A stretch of 64,000 nt of DNA from a virus: IMG/VR virus record IMGVR_UViG_3300035704_000007, positions 1-64,000 of that record; one strand, given 5' to 3'. A program made the translations under genes and the position numbers. Position 1 is the first letter of the stretch, and each line of letters begins with the position of its first letter. Of this stretch, positions 1-7,722 are shown piece by piece. A model generated the notes under the pieces. The model was given only the letters and a program-made list of their open reading frames with translations, was not told where the DNA came from and searched no databases.

Positions 1-550
1 CCCGCTTCCGCTCCTGCCAATAGCCCTGCCGGGCGTCTAGCACCGAGAAGGGCGGCACGCCGAACCGTTCCGCTAACGTCACCTTGGCAGCTTCCTGATC
101 GGGCGTGTTGCCGCTCCCCGGCTCCCCGCCTCCCTGCCCCATCTCCTCCAGCAGCGTCTCCAGGTCCTGCGCCTCCCACCCCGCCGGCAGCCCCGCCTCG
201 CTCGCCTGTAACTCTTGCAAGAGTTCAGCTAGCCGCTCGTCGTCTCGTTCAGCGAGCGAGCCTATGCGATCAAAGGAAGCAAGGATACGCTTCTCCTGCG
301 CTTCGGGCACGTCGATCACGCGGCAGGGAATGCGCTCATCACCGTTCTCCAGGGCCAACTCGACGCGGGCATGGCCGTCGAGGATGCGCCGGGTTTGCTT
401 ATTCCAGATCGGCGCTGCGAGCCAGCCATGCTGCTCAATCGATGCCTGCAGGGCGCTAGTTTGCACGGCCGGATGGCGCCGGAAGTTGAGCGGGTGAGGC
501 TGCAGCGATGCCGGGTCGAGGTATTCGATCACGAACTCAGGAGTAGTCAC
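1..550 (-). CDS. ParB-domain DNA methylase-like protein, N-terminal part (runs off left edge)
   Basis: About 183 residues are visible, starting at GTG 550 with GGAGG eight bases upstream. The first ~80 residues read as a ParB/sulfiredoxin-type domain (LQPHPLNFRRHP, then ILDGHARVELA). After an acidic linker comes LAERFGVPPFSVLDARQG, a block I associate with phage ParB-N/DNA modification methylase fusions. The catalytic methylase half would lie beyond the edge, so activity cannot be judged. The likely role is to protect phage DNA by adenine or cytosine methylation. It is the last gene of the leftward cluster and would be adjacent to the terminase region if the genome is circular. Confidence 0.75.
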   Translation of the reverse strand, partial: MTTPEFVIEYLDPASLQPHPLNFRRHPAVQTSALQASIEQHGWLAAPIWNKQTRRILDGHARVELALENGDERIPCRVIDVPEAQEKRILASFDRIGSLAERDDERLAELLQELQASEAGLPAGWEAQDLETLLEEMGQGGGEPGSGNTPDQEAAKVTLAERFGVPPFSVLDARQGYWQERKR

Positions 551-604
551 CGAGACAGCCTCCGGGGGAGACGGGTGCTGAGTAGAGTACAGCGAAACGG
601 GGAG

Positions 605-1108
605 GGCCTACCAGGAAAAATAGATTCCTCCCCTGTCTTTGGGTTCATCTCTGTTCGGCTCGCTCGGCGTCTCGCACTAGCATGAGGATCTGCTGCTCCT
701 GCACCCATTGTGCCTTCGCTTTGCGCTGTTCTTGCGCCAATGACAGGAGCCGCTTGCTGTCGGGATGCCGCTTCAGATGCTCCTCGATGGAGAGACATTC
801 GAGATTCTCGCGCCGGTTGTCCCAACGACAGCGGTTCTTGTGATGGACCTGCTGCCATGGTCCTGGCTTGGCAATCAGCCGGTGCAGGTAAAAGCGCTGG
901 ATCTTGCCGCCCTTTAGCCGGAAGTCGGCGCAGATGTATCCCTGGCTGTTCTGCCCCCACTTGAAGCCTTTCCAGGCTCGGTTGTCGTCATCGTCAACCA
1001 TGCTATACTGACCGGTGAAGCAATCCAGAAACTTCATGAATAGTCTCCCCTGTCAGTGATCTCCACTAACAGGGAATCCTTTTCGGCCTACCCTTCAGAG
1101 ATTCCTCC
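605..1108. repeat. Imperfect direct repeats flanking an HNH gene
   Basis: The paired words GGCCTACC and AGATTCCTCC occur at 605-612/622-631 and again at 1085-1092/1099-1108, on either side of the HNH gene. The spacing between the words is 9 and 6 bases. This looks like an old duplicated target around the inserted nuclease gene, but the copies are short and diverged. Confidence 0.4.
645..1037 (-). CDS. HNH homing endonuclease (130 aa)
   Basis: A compact HNH nuclease. The N-terminus (YSMVDDDDNRAWKGFKW) looks like the DNA-contacting strand region of phage HNH proteins. The core is LHRLIAKPG, then VHHKNRCRWDNRRENLECL, which holds the paired histidines and the asparagine of the HNH fold. A basic helix follows. 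It is a selfish gene expected to nick or cut at intron-less or variant alleles of its insertion site. It is collinear with its neighbours and flanked by short imperfect direct repeats, which fits insertion between the endolysin and methylase genes. Confidence 0.85.
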   Translation of the reverse strand: MKFLDCFTGQYSMVDDDDNRAWKGFKWGQNSQGYICADFRLKGGKIQRFYLHRLIAKPGPWQQVHHKNRCRWDNRRENLECLSIEEHLKRHPDSKRLLSLAQEQRKAKAQWVQEQQILMLVRDAERAEQR

Positions 1109-1126
1109 TTCATTTATTTTCAACGC

Positions 1127-1648
1127 TTACTCATCCGGCTCGCAATCGTCTGCTTCCTCGCCGTCTTCGCCGGGGACAGCGCCGGGCTGCGGGCGAGTAG
1201 GAATGGAAACGTGTAAGTGATTCGCATGGTTGACGCTCGTCTGGTTTAGCGTCGTGTTCGGGGGACCGAGCATCAGGCCAGGGAACGGGCCTCCCTCGTG
1301 AGTGCGCCAGCCGTTTTCGCGCAGGAAGGCCACGAGACGCAGAGCGTGCACGTTCTGCAGGGTGCTCCGGATCATGGGACCGTCCATGCTGCCGACCCGG
1401 TTGATGTCGGCGGCTCTGCCCGAGTAGTGGCGCGAGGTCGGGACGTGCTGGCCGGTGGTCAGGGAGTTGACGTTGATGGCAATTCGCAGGTGATCAACAC
1501 AGATTTTGAGGACGGCCCAGAGCGAGGCGTCACAGCCTTTCGGGTCGGGCTTCTCGACGGTGATCTGCCCTTGGGCTCGGTAGAGGCGGCCGCTCTCGTG
1601 GGCGTGGACGAGCTGTCCGGCAGCCCACAGGAAATCAGCGATTGGCAC
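1127..1648 (-). CDS. M15-family peptidoglycan peptidase (endolysin)
   Basis: 173 aa. Zinc-peptidase motifs of the M15/VanY type are visible: SRHYSGRAADI (H74, D81) and HANHLHVSI (H144, H146). It probably cuts the peptide stems of cell-wall peptidoglycan to release virions. No signal peptide is seen, so export would need a holin. The small membrane protein at 2711-3103 is the best local candidate. The C-terminal ~25 residues are acidic and Pro/Gly-rich. It overlaps the upstream gene by 14 bases, which suggests translational coupling. Confidence 0.85.
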   Translation of the reverse strand: MPIADFLWAAGQLVHAHESGRLYRAQGQITVEKPDPKGCDASLWAVLKICVDHLRIAINVNSLTTGQHVPTSRHYSGRAADINRVGSMDGPMIRSTLQNVHALRLVAFLRENGWRTHEGGPFPGLMLGPPNTTLNQTSVNHANHLHVSIPTRPQPGAVPGEDGEEADDCEPDE

Positions 1649-1913
1649 AATGCTCCTCCTCTTCCCGCCGGGTCAAGAGCGACATCTCGTCCATCAGCCC
1701 GGCCAGCCTTCGCCGGGTGCCGTCCAGGATCTTCCCCGCCGTCTGATAGCGGCCGTGAGCGCGCTGGTAGGCGATCTCCGCTAAGAGGAGACGCCGGCGC
1801 ACCTCGATCAGTGCGCCGGCGATCTCTTCGCGGGTAGCCACCAGATAGCGGGCTGCCTGATGGGTGGTCATGATCAACTGATCCGCGTCGCCGGGTGAGC
1901 GGGGATTTGCCAC
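1635..1913 (-). CDS. Small coiled-coil protein of unknown function
   Basis: 92 aa from GTG 1913, chosen because GAGGGGGAAC sits just upstream. An internal ATG at 1871 lacks a Shine-Dalgarno site. The middle is charged and helical (Arg/Glu/Leu-rich), with no recognised motif. It lies in the lysis region directly before the endolysin and overlaps genes on both sides, so it is probably part of the lysis operon. Confidence 0.5.
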   Translation of the reverse strand: MANPRSPGDADQLIMTTHQAARYLVATREEIAGALIEVRRRLLLAEIAYQRAHGRYQTAGKILDGTRRRLAGLMDEMSLLTRREEEEHCANR

Positions 1914-2071
1914 CGTTCCCCCTCGGCGTCGAAGATGATCTCCGGCACCGTCACCGTGCCGCCCGGCTCCGTTCCCTTGATCTGGGCGAAGACGGCCATC
2001 AGCTTCACGATCAGCCCTTCGTACTTCTCGACGAGATGGAGCAGATTGAGGACACTGAAGATGCTGCCCAT
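1874..2071 (-). CDS. Small hydrophobic-start protein in lysis region
   Basis: 65 aa. Start 2071 was chosen over an upstream in-frame ATG because AGGAGG precedes it at the normal distance. The N-terminus has an amphipathic, partly hydrophobic helix (IFSVLNLLHLVEKYEGL, then KLMAVFAQI), followed by a short polar tail. It could be a membrane-associated accessory of lysis. The family is not recognised. Confidence 0.55.
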   Translation of the reverse strand: MGSIFSVLNLLHLVEKYEGLIVKLMAVFAQIKGTEPGGTVTVPEIIFDAEGERWQIPAHPATRIS

Positions 2072-2084
2072 TATGGGCCTCCTG

Positions 2085-2456
2085 TCAGGGGGTGGGCGGG
2101 GTCGGTGGGACGGGTGCCACGTCGAGCCCCTGGACAGTTCCCGCCGCCGTAGCAATGTCGGAAGCCGCCTTCTGAACGCGGGCAACCTCAGCCGAGAGGT
2201 CGATGCTCGGACCGACCCGAGTCGCGATATCGTTCACCGCAGTCAGAATCTGCTGAATGCCGGTGTCCATTGCCGTGCCGAGGGAGTCCAATGCCGAATC
2301 GAGATCCGCTTGAGACTGTGCCATAGTGTTGATCAATGCCTCCAGCGCGTCAAAGCGCGCCTTGTCGGGGAGCTGTGATAGCTCCGTCTGCACGGCGCTC
2401 AACTGCGCCGCTATCTGTTCGATGAGGTGAGTTAAGTGTGCGATTCCGAAGGCCAC
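2085..2456 (-). CDS. Helical protein with Pro-rich tail, unknown function
   Basis: 123 aa, almost entirely predicted helix with heptad-like spacing (LIEQIAAQLSAVQTELSQL). It ends in a VPPTPPTP tail. No enzyme motif is seen. Proteins like this lie near lysis or tail-fibre genes in many phages, but I cannot assign a role. It is tightly packed between neighbouring minus-strand genes. Confidence 0.6.
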   Translation of the reverse strand: MAFGIAHLTHLIEQIAAQLSAVQTELSQLPDKARFDALEALINTMAQSQADLDSALDSLGTAMDTGIQQILTAVNDIATRVGPSIDLSAEVARVQKAASDIATAAGTVQGLDVAPVPPTPPTP

Positions 2457-2711
2457 CTACTCCCCTCCTTTCTTCTGCCGGCGTCCGGTCAGAAACTGTT
2501 CCAAAAACGTGAACCGCTCGTGCAGGAACAGGCGCCGGCAGTCCACTTCCTGCGGCACCCCCAAGCGGTCCAATTCTTCGTGGACCTCGGCCACCGGCAC
2601 CGTGCCGCAGGCGCGCTGCCGCAGCTCGTCGACTTCCGGCTGCGCTGCTTTCAGCTCGGTCTCCAGGGTGTCGAGCTGCGCTCTTCGGCGCACCGCTTCC
2701 GGGTTCGCCAT
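2457..2711 (-). CDS. Small charged coiled-coil protein, unknown function
   Basis: 84 aa. The N-terminal half is a charged helix (RRRAQLDTLETELKAAQPEV) and the C-terminus is basic (GRRQKKGGE). Its start codon overlaps the stop of the upstream membrane-protein gene by one base and its stop abuts the next gene, so it is clearly in the same transcript. No family is recognised. Confidence 0.55.
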   Translation of the reverse strand: MANPEAVRRRAQLDTLETELKAAQPEVDELRQRACGTVPVAEVHEELDRLGVPQEVDCRRLFLHERFTFLEQFLTGRRQKKGGE

Positions 2712-3103
2712 CAGTCGCCGGCCGCTTTCCGGGAGCGGGGCCGCTTCTCGTCGGCGAGCTGGCGCCGGATCTCCTCTAACTGCCGCTGCAGGTCGAGATT
2801 ACGGCTGGCGGCGTCCGCTTCCTTGCGCTCCAGCAGTGACACCGTGGCTGCCTGCGCTTCGAGGCGGATCATCAGCTCGTCGATCTGGCTCTCATACTGC
2901 TTGTGCTTCGCGCCGGCCTCTGCCACGTAGCGAGCGTGCTCCGTCTCCAGCACCGCGATCCGCTCGCCCCGCACTGCAGACAACTCCTTCAGCTCCTGCA
3001 GTGCGCCCTTGCGGACTTGGGCCACCACCGCCAGGCCGATCAGCGCGAGGGCGATCAGGTTGACCAGGCCGGCAGCGCCCGAGATCCACGGCGGCAGCGA
3101 CAT
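2711..3103 (-). CDS. Membrane protein with long coiled coil (holin or spanin-like candidate)
   Basis: 130 aa from ATG 3103, chosen for its GAGGAG site; a longer in-frame start at 3139 lacks one. One transmembrane segment spans roughly residues 8-28 (GLVNLIALALIGLAVVAQV). About 90 residues of coiled coil and a basic tail follow. A single-span protein next to an M15 endolysin suggests a lysis role (holin, spanin or regulator). It could equally be a structural membrane protein, since the coiled coil is long for a class III holin. Confidence 0.6.
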   Translation of the reverse strand: MSLPPWISGAAGLVNLIALALIGLAVVAQVRKGALQELKELSAVRGERIAVLETEHARYVAEAGAKHKQYESQIDELMIRLEAQAATVSLLERKEADAASRNLDLQRQLEEIRRQLADEKRPRSRKAAGD

Positions 3104-3141
3104 CGGCGCTCTCCTCGCCACGGCCAGAGTGGCTGACATCG

Positions 3142-4170
3142 CTAGATCGTCACCCGGCCGTTGGCGATCAGGCCCGAGGGCGTCGTCGCTTTCACCTCCA
3201 CGATGGTTCCGGGTGGAACGAACTGTCCCGTGGACATGTGAAGGCTCGCCAGCACCAGGCCGCCGTGATAGACGGCCGGTGCCGAAACCCCCAGGATCAG
3301 GCCCGGCTGCGGGAACGGCTGCGGCTGCGGCTGCGGGAACGGCTGCGGCTGCGGCTGCGGGAACGGCTGCGGTTGAGGCTGCGGCTGCGGAGTGGGCGTC
3401 GGGGCGGGAGTGTTCCCGGCGTCAATGGCTAGATAGGCAAACACATAGCCGTTTTGCATGTTTTGCTGCAAAATGTAGGACCAGAGCACTTTGCAGAAGC
3501 CGCCATTGCCGAAACTCGGCCCCCAGTTGTTGAGGATGATCGCATAGCCCTGGCCGTCCGGCGCCGCCTCATCCGCTGTCGATCCCACTAAAGTTTGCTG
3601 ATGATATCCCGTTGTGATCGATCCACGGCCGCAGACGGCGCCGAAATCGGACGGCAGCAGCATAGCGATGACACACGGATGGTTCGCCGCAACCGCTGCT
3701 TTCAGGGTGTCCTTAAACTGCTGCCCTACCTGCGGCGCGAACGAGTAAGAAGCGATCTTATTCCCATAGCCGCCCGCCAGGAGCGGCGTGCCCCGGCTCT
3801 GCAGCTCCTGCAGCGCGGCGCGGGAATCAATGCCGTTCGTTCCGTCACCACCGCAGTCTCGATAGAGCACGTGGCCGGCATACTCCGGTCCGCCGCCCCG
3901 ATCGATGCTGTCCTCCAGATCCTTCATCGCACAGGAACTGAAGGCCACACAACTGGGCTCGGCACCTTGATCGTACACCCGGCGAACAAATGAAGACAGG
4001 TCGCTGGCGGGTGGCGTTCCGGCTTGGAGAATGGCGCCGATCTCCGGAACTCGCTCCATGGACCGATCCCGCGCGTCCGGCTGCAGCCGGACTGCGCCAG
4101 TCCCCTTCCAGTCAGGATGAGGCTGTACCAGCGTATTCAGAAAAGCCAGGTGCTCAGGCGTGAGAATCAA
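3142..4170 (-). CDS. Papain-like (C1A) cysteine peptidase with QP-repeat linker
   Basis: 342 aa. Papain-family landmarks are in order and correctly spaced: QGAEPSCVAF (Q68 oxyanion, C74 nucleophile, six residues apart as in papain), GYHQQTLVG (H190) and LNNWGPSFGNGGF (N215, equivalent to the NSWG block). A Gln-Pro/Phe-Pro repeat linker (about residues 258-290) joins a C-terminal beta domain of ~50 residues. No signal peptide is apparent. Position beside lysis genes suggests a virion-associated or lysis-linked protease. Substrate unknown; papain-fold phage proteases are uncommon. Confidence 0.8.
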   Translation of the reverse strand: MILTPEHLAFLNTLVQPHPDWKGTGAVRLQPDARDRSMERVPEIGAILQAGTPPASDLSSFVRRVYDQGAEPSCVAFSSCAMKDLEDSIDRGGGPEYAGHVLYRDCGGDGTNGIDSRAALQELQSRGTPLLAGGYGNKIASYSFAPQVGQQFKDTLKAAVAANHPCVIAMLLPSDFGAVCGRGSITTGYHQQTLVGSTADEAAPDGQGYAIILNNWGPSFGNGGFCKVLWSYILQQNMQNGYVFAYLAIDAGNTPAPTPTPQPQPQPQPFPQPQPQPFPQPQPQPFPQPGLILGVSAPAVYHGGLVLASLHMSTGQFVPPGTIVEVKATTPSGLIANGRVTI

Positions 4171-4196
4171 GGATTACCCCCAGGAATTGACGAACG
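4171..4196 (+). promoter_or_regulatory. GGATT-N17-AACG leader element before HNH gene
   Basis: GGATT at 4171-4175, exactly 17 bases, then AACG at 4193-4196. The element belongs to the family described at 34309, 40859, 42631, 49520 and 51868. The HNH start lies only 7 bases downstream, so if this is a promoter the message would be almost leaderless. Confidence 0.45.
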
Positions 4197-4203
4197 AAAT
4201 AGT

Positions 4204-4806
4204 ATGAAATTCACCACCATCGAGCAAATATTGCAGCGCCTCGTCTCCCAGCCTCCGACGGTTCTTGAAACCGGCTGCATGGTCTGGCCAGGGGAGAGCG
4301 ATGGGGCCGGTTATGGTCGCGCCACGCTGAACGGCAGGCGGGCCCGCGTCCATATCCTTATCGTTGAATCTCTTGTCTGTTCCATTCCCCCCGGCCATCA
4401 TGTTCACCACCTGTGTAAGAACCGTGCCTGCGCTAACAGAGAACATCTCGAATTGGTCAATACCAAAGAACATGGTGAGCGCCACCGAAAGCTATTCTGC
4501 CCCAAGGGACATCCCTACGCCACGGAAGGCCGTCCGCACAATGGCTCTCGGGATTGTCTGACCTGTCATCGCGAGCGCGAATACCGTCGCTCCCAAAAAC
4601 AGAAGGAAACCCGTCAATATGTTCGAGGCCCCTATCAGATCAAGCAGCGACGGCGTCCCATGACACCCGAGAAGGTCCGCGAGGTTCGGCGCCTGGCGAG
4701 AACCGGGATGCGGTACACTGACGTTGGCCGCCTTCTCGATCTCTCGGTCAGCCATGTCAGTCAAATCGTCTCCCGTAAAAGTTGGGCTCATCTCAGCGAC
4801 GGCTAG
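4204..4806 (+). CDS. HNH homing endonuclease with zinc finger and C-terminal HTH
   Basis: 200 aa, on the strand opposite its neighbours. The order is an HNH core (HHVHHLCKNRACANREHLE), then a zinc-finger-like segment (CPKGHPY..., C..C), then a basic stretch, then a C-terminal helix-turn-helix (VGRLLDLSVSHVSQIVSRKSW). Start 4204 was chosen because the HNH domain begins there; upstream in-frame sequence is antisense to the protease gene. It is a typical free-standing mobile nuclease gene inserted between two phage genes. Confidence 0.88.
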   Translation: MKFTTIEQILQRLVSQPPTVLETGCMVWPGESDGAGYGRATLNGRRARVHILIVESLVCSIPPGHHVHHLCKNRACANREHLELVNTKEHGERHRKLFCPKGHPYATEGRPHNGSRDCLTCHREREYRRSQKQKETRQYVRGPYQIKQRRRPMTPEKVREVRRLARTGMRYTDVGRLLDLSVSHVSQIVSRKSWAHLSDG

Positions 4807-4833
4807 TTCTCTTCCCACCCCTCTCCAGGGGGT

Positions 4834-4869
4834 GCCGGCTGCCGGCGAAGGAGAACGCCGGCAGCCGGC
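4834..4869. terminator. Strong 14-bp hairpin between convergent genes
   Basis: Perfect GC-rich stem 4834-4847/4856-4869 with an 8-base loop, between the plus-strand HNH gene (ends 4806) and the minus-strand HTH gene (ends 4912). There is no T-run on either side, so it may be a two-way hairpin terminator or a processing site. Confidence 0.55.
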
Positions 4870-4911
4870 CGAGACGCGCCATCCAATCAGGGATTGCTAA
4901 TGAAACAGCGC

Positions 4912-5142
4912 CTAGATCGCCGTTCCGTTATCAGTGTGCCTGTTGATTACCCGTGTTGTCAAGTACCCGATCCCTGGATAGTGCTCTCGGGAAATGAGCT
5001 TTTGCATGGCACTATAGCTGCACCCTGCCTCCCGGGCGAGCGCCCTGATGGTGACACCCCCGGCGGCATAGCGCGCCCGGTACCGCTCCGCTTCCTCGGT
5101 GCCAAAGGAGGCGTTGGGAGCGTCCGCGCCGCACGGGTTCAC
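4912..5142 (-). CDS. Small helix-turn-helix protein
   Basis: 76 aa from GTG 5142, which overlaps the TGA of the upstream gene (GTGA). An ATG 12 bases earlier is an alternative. The core RARYAAGGVTIRALAREAGC and then YSAMQKLISREHYPGI reads as a helix-turn-helix of the kind found at the end of phage HNH proteins. It may be a small regulator or a remnant DNA-binding tail of a homing nuclease. No nuclease motif is present. Confidence 0.5.
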   Translation of the reverse strand: MNPCGADAPNASFGTEEAERYRARYAAGGVTIRALAREAGCSYSAMQKLISREHYPGIGYLTTRVINRHTDNGTAI

Positions 5143-5318
5143 CGCCAGCGCCGCCATTCGAGCGACAGCGGCCCCCAGTTGAAATCCCAGCCGTCCCGCC
5201 AGCGCGTTCGCTCCGTGAGCCAGTACAGCGGCGAGAACCAGATCACCAGCGTCAGCCCCCAGCGACCGCCGCTGACGTCTGCCGCCCACCAGCCGCGCCC
5301 GTGGTCATTGGCGATCAT
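5139..5318 (-). CDS. Trp-rich small membrane-associated protein
   Basis: 59 aa from ATG 5318 with AAAGGAG at good spacing. It overlaps the previous gene by 14 bases. It contains eleven tryptophans and a short hydrophobic stretch (LTLVIWFSPLYWL) between charged ends, so it is probably membrane-bound. No family is recognised. The coupling to both neighbours supports it as a real gene. Confidence 0.5.
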   Translation of the reverse strand: MIANDHGRGWWAADVSGGRWGLTLVIWFSPLYWLTERTRWRDGWDFNWGPLSLEWRRWR

Positions 5319-5502
5319 CGTTCTTCTCCTTTCGGCGTCGCATCTCGGCTCTGATTGCCGCTCGCCGCCGCCGCCGCCGCCGCAACTGCTGCCCGGAGAG
5401 CGGCCCGGTCGGGGCAGCCAGGGCCGCCAGCTCGTGGCGCAGGGCGTAATCCGATTTCTCGGTCAAGAGGTCGCGAGCCGTCCAGAGGCATTTTTGCGTC
5501 AT
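5305..5502 (-). CDS. Small basic protein, unknown function
   Basis: 65 aa with a long arginine tract in the C-terminal third (residues ~41-57), which suggests nucleic-acid or membrane contact. The start overlaps the stop of the methyltransferase gene by 4 bases (ATGA). No known family. Confidence 0.45.
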   Translation of the reverse strand: MTQKCLWTARDLLTEKSDYALRHELAALAAPTGPLSGQQLRRRRRRRAAIRAEMRRRKEKNDDRQ

Positions 5503-6290
5503 GGCGTCATTGCCTCACCAATGAAAAATGTGTAAGCAGGAGGAATCGCCTGAGCTAATTCGTCGCGGGTCATCCACGTAATATTCATTGCTCGCCGCCA
5601 GGCCGCAACCCCATCCTCGGGACGGCGGCGGATCAATTGCCCGTTAGTCCGGTCGCGAAGTCCGCTGTTACCCCCGCCCGCAACAGTCACGAAGCCGTCG
5701 CGGCCCACGCGCGCTCCTCTGGCCTGGCTTCGCTCTCCGTGTCCGTGAACGCTGACAAACCCTTCTTTGCCGATAACGGCGCCCCGCTCGGCCAGCGGTC
5801 TCCAGCAGCCTCCGGAGACGACGGTGCAGAACCCGTCGCTCCCCGCCTGATAATCGCCGTGCGCCAGATGAGGCGGCGCCAGGACCAGGCGGCTCGTCTC
5901 AAACAGCCGGTGCCGGAACACCTTGAGCCCGAACATCAACCCGCAGAGCATGACCGGGTTCTCCAGCGGCGCCCCGACGACGTTCTCGATCACCCAGGGG
6001 CAGCCGCTCGCCCGCAGCAGCGCCCGCACCGGCGCGACGAGATCGGGATACGTAAGACGCGCGGCGGCAGGCGTCGCGGCCGAAAACTTCTGACAGGGCG
6101 GTGAGCAGTGGATGAGATCGAAGTCGCCCGGCCTGACGGCCGCCAGAAACTCCAGGGCGTCCCCCTGCTGAAAACAGAATGGATAATTTCGCTGCGGGGC
6201 ATGATCGATGCCCAATATGTCAGTGAACCCGGCGCGATGGTACCCTACGGCGGCCCCTCCCGCGCCTGAAAAGCAATCAAGCAGTCTCAT
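5499..6290 (-). CDS. C5-cytosine DNA methyltransferase
   Basis: 263 aa. It transfers a methyl group from SAM to carbon 5 of cytosine in DNA. Visible motifs: I (LLDCFSGAGGAAVGY), IV with the catalytic cysteine (CSPPCQKF, C66), VI (WVIENV) and VIII-like (FRHRLFE). It is somewhat short, with a small target-recognition region. No restriction partner is adjacent, so self-protection against host restriction is likely. It is co-transcribed with the downstream small genes through 4-base overlaps. Confidence 0.92.
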   Translation of the reverse strand: MRLLDCFSGAGGAAVGYHRAGFTDILGIDHAPQRNYPFCFQQGDALEFLAAVRPGDFDLIHCSPPCQKFSAATPAAARLTYPDLVAPVRALLRASGCPWVIENVVGAPLENPVMLCGLMFGLKVFRHRLFETSRLVLAPPHLAHGDYQAGSDGFCTVVSGGCWRPLAERGAVIGKEGFVSVHGHGERSQARGARVGRDGFVTVAGGGNSGLRDRTNGQLIRRRPEDGVAAWRRAMNITWMTRDELAQAIPPAYTFFIGEAMTP

Positions 6291-7060
6291 AGCGCCACTC
6301 CCTCCCCCAAAAACCTCCGCAGGCGCCGGATGGCCTGTCGGTGATACTGGTGCGAGCGCGACTCCGAGCGGTCCAGCCGGCCGGCAATGGCTTTCAGCGT
6401 CAGCCCCTCCTCGTAATAGGCCCGAATGACCTCCCGCTCCGTCGCCGGCAGCCAGCGCACCGCCTGCCAGAGGATCTCGCTCTCGTTGTCCAAGAGGGCG
6501 ATCGCGTCGGGGCCGGGTGCCGGATCGGCCACCTGCTCGCCGACCCGCAAGGGGTCGAAGTCGGCATCCGGGTCGGCCTGGTTGATGAGCGCGTCGAGCG
6601 AGACCACGCTGCGACCCTTCGCCTGCCGCTGCAAAGCCTGGAGCGCCTCCAGGTCGAGCCCGAGGTGGGCGGCCGTCTCTGCGTCCTCGGGTTCCCTCCC
6701 GAGCGCGTGTACGAGGCTGTCAGCGGCTTGAGCGAGCACTTTCTGCTTCGTCCGCACCGAGCGGGGCGTCCAATCCTCCGCCCGTAAATATTCGAGCATC
6801 GCGCCCCGGATCATCGAGATACAAAAACTGCTGAACTTGACGCCCCGCGCCGGCTCGAACCTGTCGACCGCCCGGACGACGGCGATCATCCCTTCGGTCT
6901 GCAGGTCCTCCGGGTCGATGCGGACCGGCACGCGCGGGATCACGCGCGGGATCGTCAGGCGGACCAGGGGCAGGTGCGCCTCGATCAGCGTGGTGCGCGC
7001 CTGCTGGCAGTCGTGCGTTTTCAGGGCGTCCCAGAGGGGAGCGGTGTCAGCCGGTGTCAT
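6287..7060 (-). CDS. Phage sigma factor, sigma-70 family with regions 2, 3 and 4
   Basis: 257 aa from ATG 7060 (GAGG upstream; longer frames run into the previous gene). Region 2 lies at about residues 24-96 (DLQTEGMIAVVRAVDRFEP, VKFSSFCISMIRGAMLEYLR), region 3 at ~98-150 and region 4 at ~195-250 (LPATEREVIRAYYEEGLTLK, then AIAGRLDRSESRSHQYH). The arrangement resembles FliA/SigF/WhiG-type alternative sigma factors and lacks region 1.1. It would redirect host RNA polymerase to phage genes, perhaps the late virion operon. It overlaps the methyltransferase start by 4 bases. Confidence 0.88.
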   Translation of the reverse strand: MTPADTAPLWDALKTHDCQQARTTLIEAHLPLVRLTIPRVIPRVPVRIDPEDLQTEGMIAVVRAVDRFEPARGVKFSSFCISMIRGAMLEYLRAEDWTPRSVRTKQKVLAQAADSLVHALGREPEDAETAAHLGLDLEALQALQRQAKGRSVVSLDALINQADPDADFDPLRVGEQVADPAPGPDAIALLDNESEILWQAVRWLPATEREVIRAYYEEGLTLKAIAGRLDRSESRSHQYHRQAIRRLRRFLGEGVAL

Positions 7061-7292
7061 GATCCTCGAATTGCGAACACCATCTTCTGACGGTCGAAAG
7101 CGCGGCGCCATATTGCCGCGCTAGCTGCGCTTGCGTGCCTTCACCGAGCAGCCAGCGCAGGGCGACCTCCTGGCGCGTCTCCGCGGAGCGGGGCGGGGCC
7201 CAGTGCCGCGCCGCCCCCCCGGCCCGTCCCGCTTCCCGGTGCGAAAGGCCGCGCCTCCCTTTCGTCTGCCAGCGCCGGCCACCCTGCTGCAT
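7047..7292 (-). CDS. Small HTH protein upstream of the sigma gene
   Basis: 81 aa. The C-terminal half (LRWLLGEGTQAQLARQYGAA, then LSTVRRWCSQFE) is a homeodomain/transposase-like helix-turn-helix. The N-terminus is Arg/Gly-rich. Its 3' end overlaps the sigma gene by 14 bases. It could be a small transcription or packaging (TerS-like) DNA-binding protein; a TerS assignment is not supported by its position. Confidence 0.6.
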   Translation of the reverse strand: MQQGGRRWQTKGRRGLSHREAGRAGGAARHWAPPRSAETRQEVALRWLLGEGTQAQLARQYGAALSTVRRWCSQFEDHDTG

Positions 7293-7510
7293 CAGTCAGC
7301 CTCCTGCAGCGCCGCTTCCAGCGCTTTGATCGCTCGGCCGAGAACCGCGTCATTCTCGGCAACCTGTGCCTCCGTCATGTCGCGCCGCCGCCCGAAATCG
7401 CTGATAACATCCGCCATCCGCAGCCAGCCGAGCCATTCGAGCGCGTCCTCGGCGGCGTCCCGCAGCGCCTGGTCCGGACCGGTCCCAATGGCAGCTTCCG
7501 TCTCGGTCAT
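7292..7510 (-). CDS. Small helical protein, unknown function
   Basis: 72 aa. ATG 7510 was chosen because GGAGG lies 6 bases upstream. It is acidic and helical, with two tryptophans (LEWLGWLRMADVI) and an Ala-rich C-terminus. It shares one base with the next gene's start. No motif is recognised. Confidence 0.55.
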   Translation of the reverse strand: MTETEAAIGTGPDQALRDAAEDALEWLGWLRMADVISDFGRRRDMTEAQVAENDAVLGRAIKALEAALQEAD

Positions 7511-7520
7511 CACTTGCCTC

Positions 7521-7646
7521 CTAAATCCCACGCCAATCGTCCCCCTCCTCGTCTTCCTCCTCGTCCGCCAGCAGCCGGCCCAGCGCCGAGAGCAGCAGCG
7601 CCAGCACGATCAGCGCGAGGAGCGCGGCCAGGCAGAGGGTGGTCAA
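7521..7646 (-). CDS. 41-aa single-span membrane protein
   Basis: TTG start at 7646 with GGAGG and a further purine run upstream. The protein is a hydrophobic helix (residues ~4-26, rich in Leu/Ala) followed by a strongly acidic tail (DEEEDEEGDD). No other start fits. It is the kind of small phage membrane peptide usually missed by gene finders. Function unknown. Confidence 0.5.
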   Translation of the reverse strand: MTTLCLAALLALIVLALLLSALGRLLADEEEDEEGDDWRGI

Positions 7647-7702
7647 GGTTCTCCCTCCAGCGCCGCATAGCACCGGGCGCAGAGCGGCTGGGTAAAATTC
7701 AT
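7643..7702 (-). CDS. Possible 19-aa leader peptide
   Basis: ATG 7702 follows AAGGAG, and the stop overlaps the TTG start of the membrane peptide gene by 4 bases. The peptide contains one CxxC pair (CARC). It may be a translated leader that couples to the downstream gene, or a chance frame. Confidence 0.3.
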   Translation of the reverse strand: MNFTQPLCARCYAALEGEP

Positions 7703-7722
7703 TGCCTGCTCCTTATGTTTGC

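Noticed and set aside
4492-4818. 108-aa minus-strand ORF with a hydrophobic segment
   Set aside because: Antisense shadow of the HNH gene at 4204-4806.
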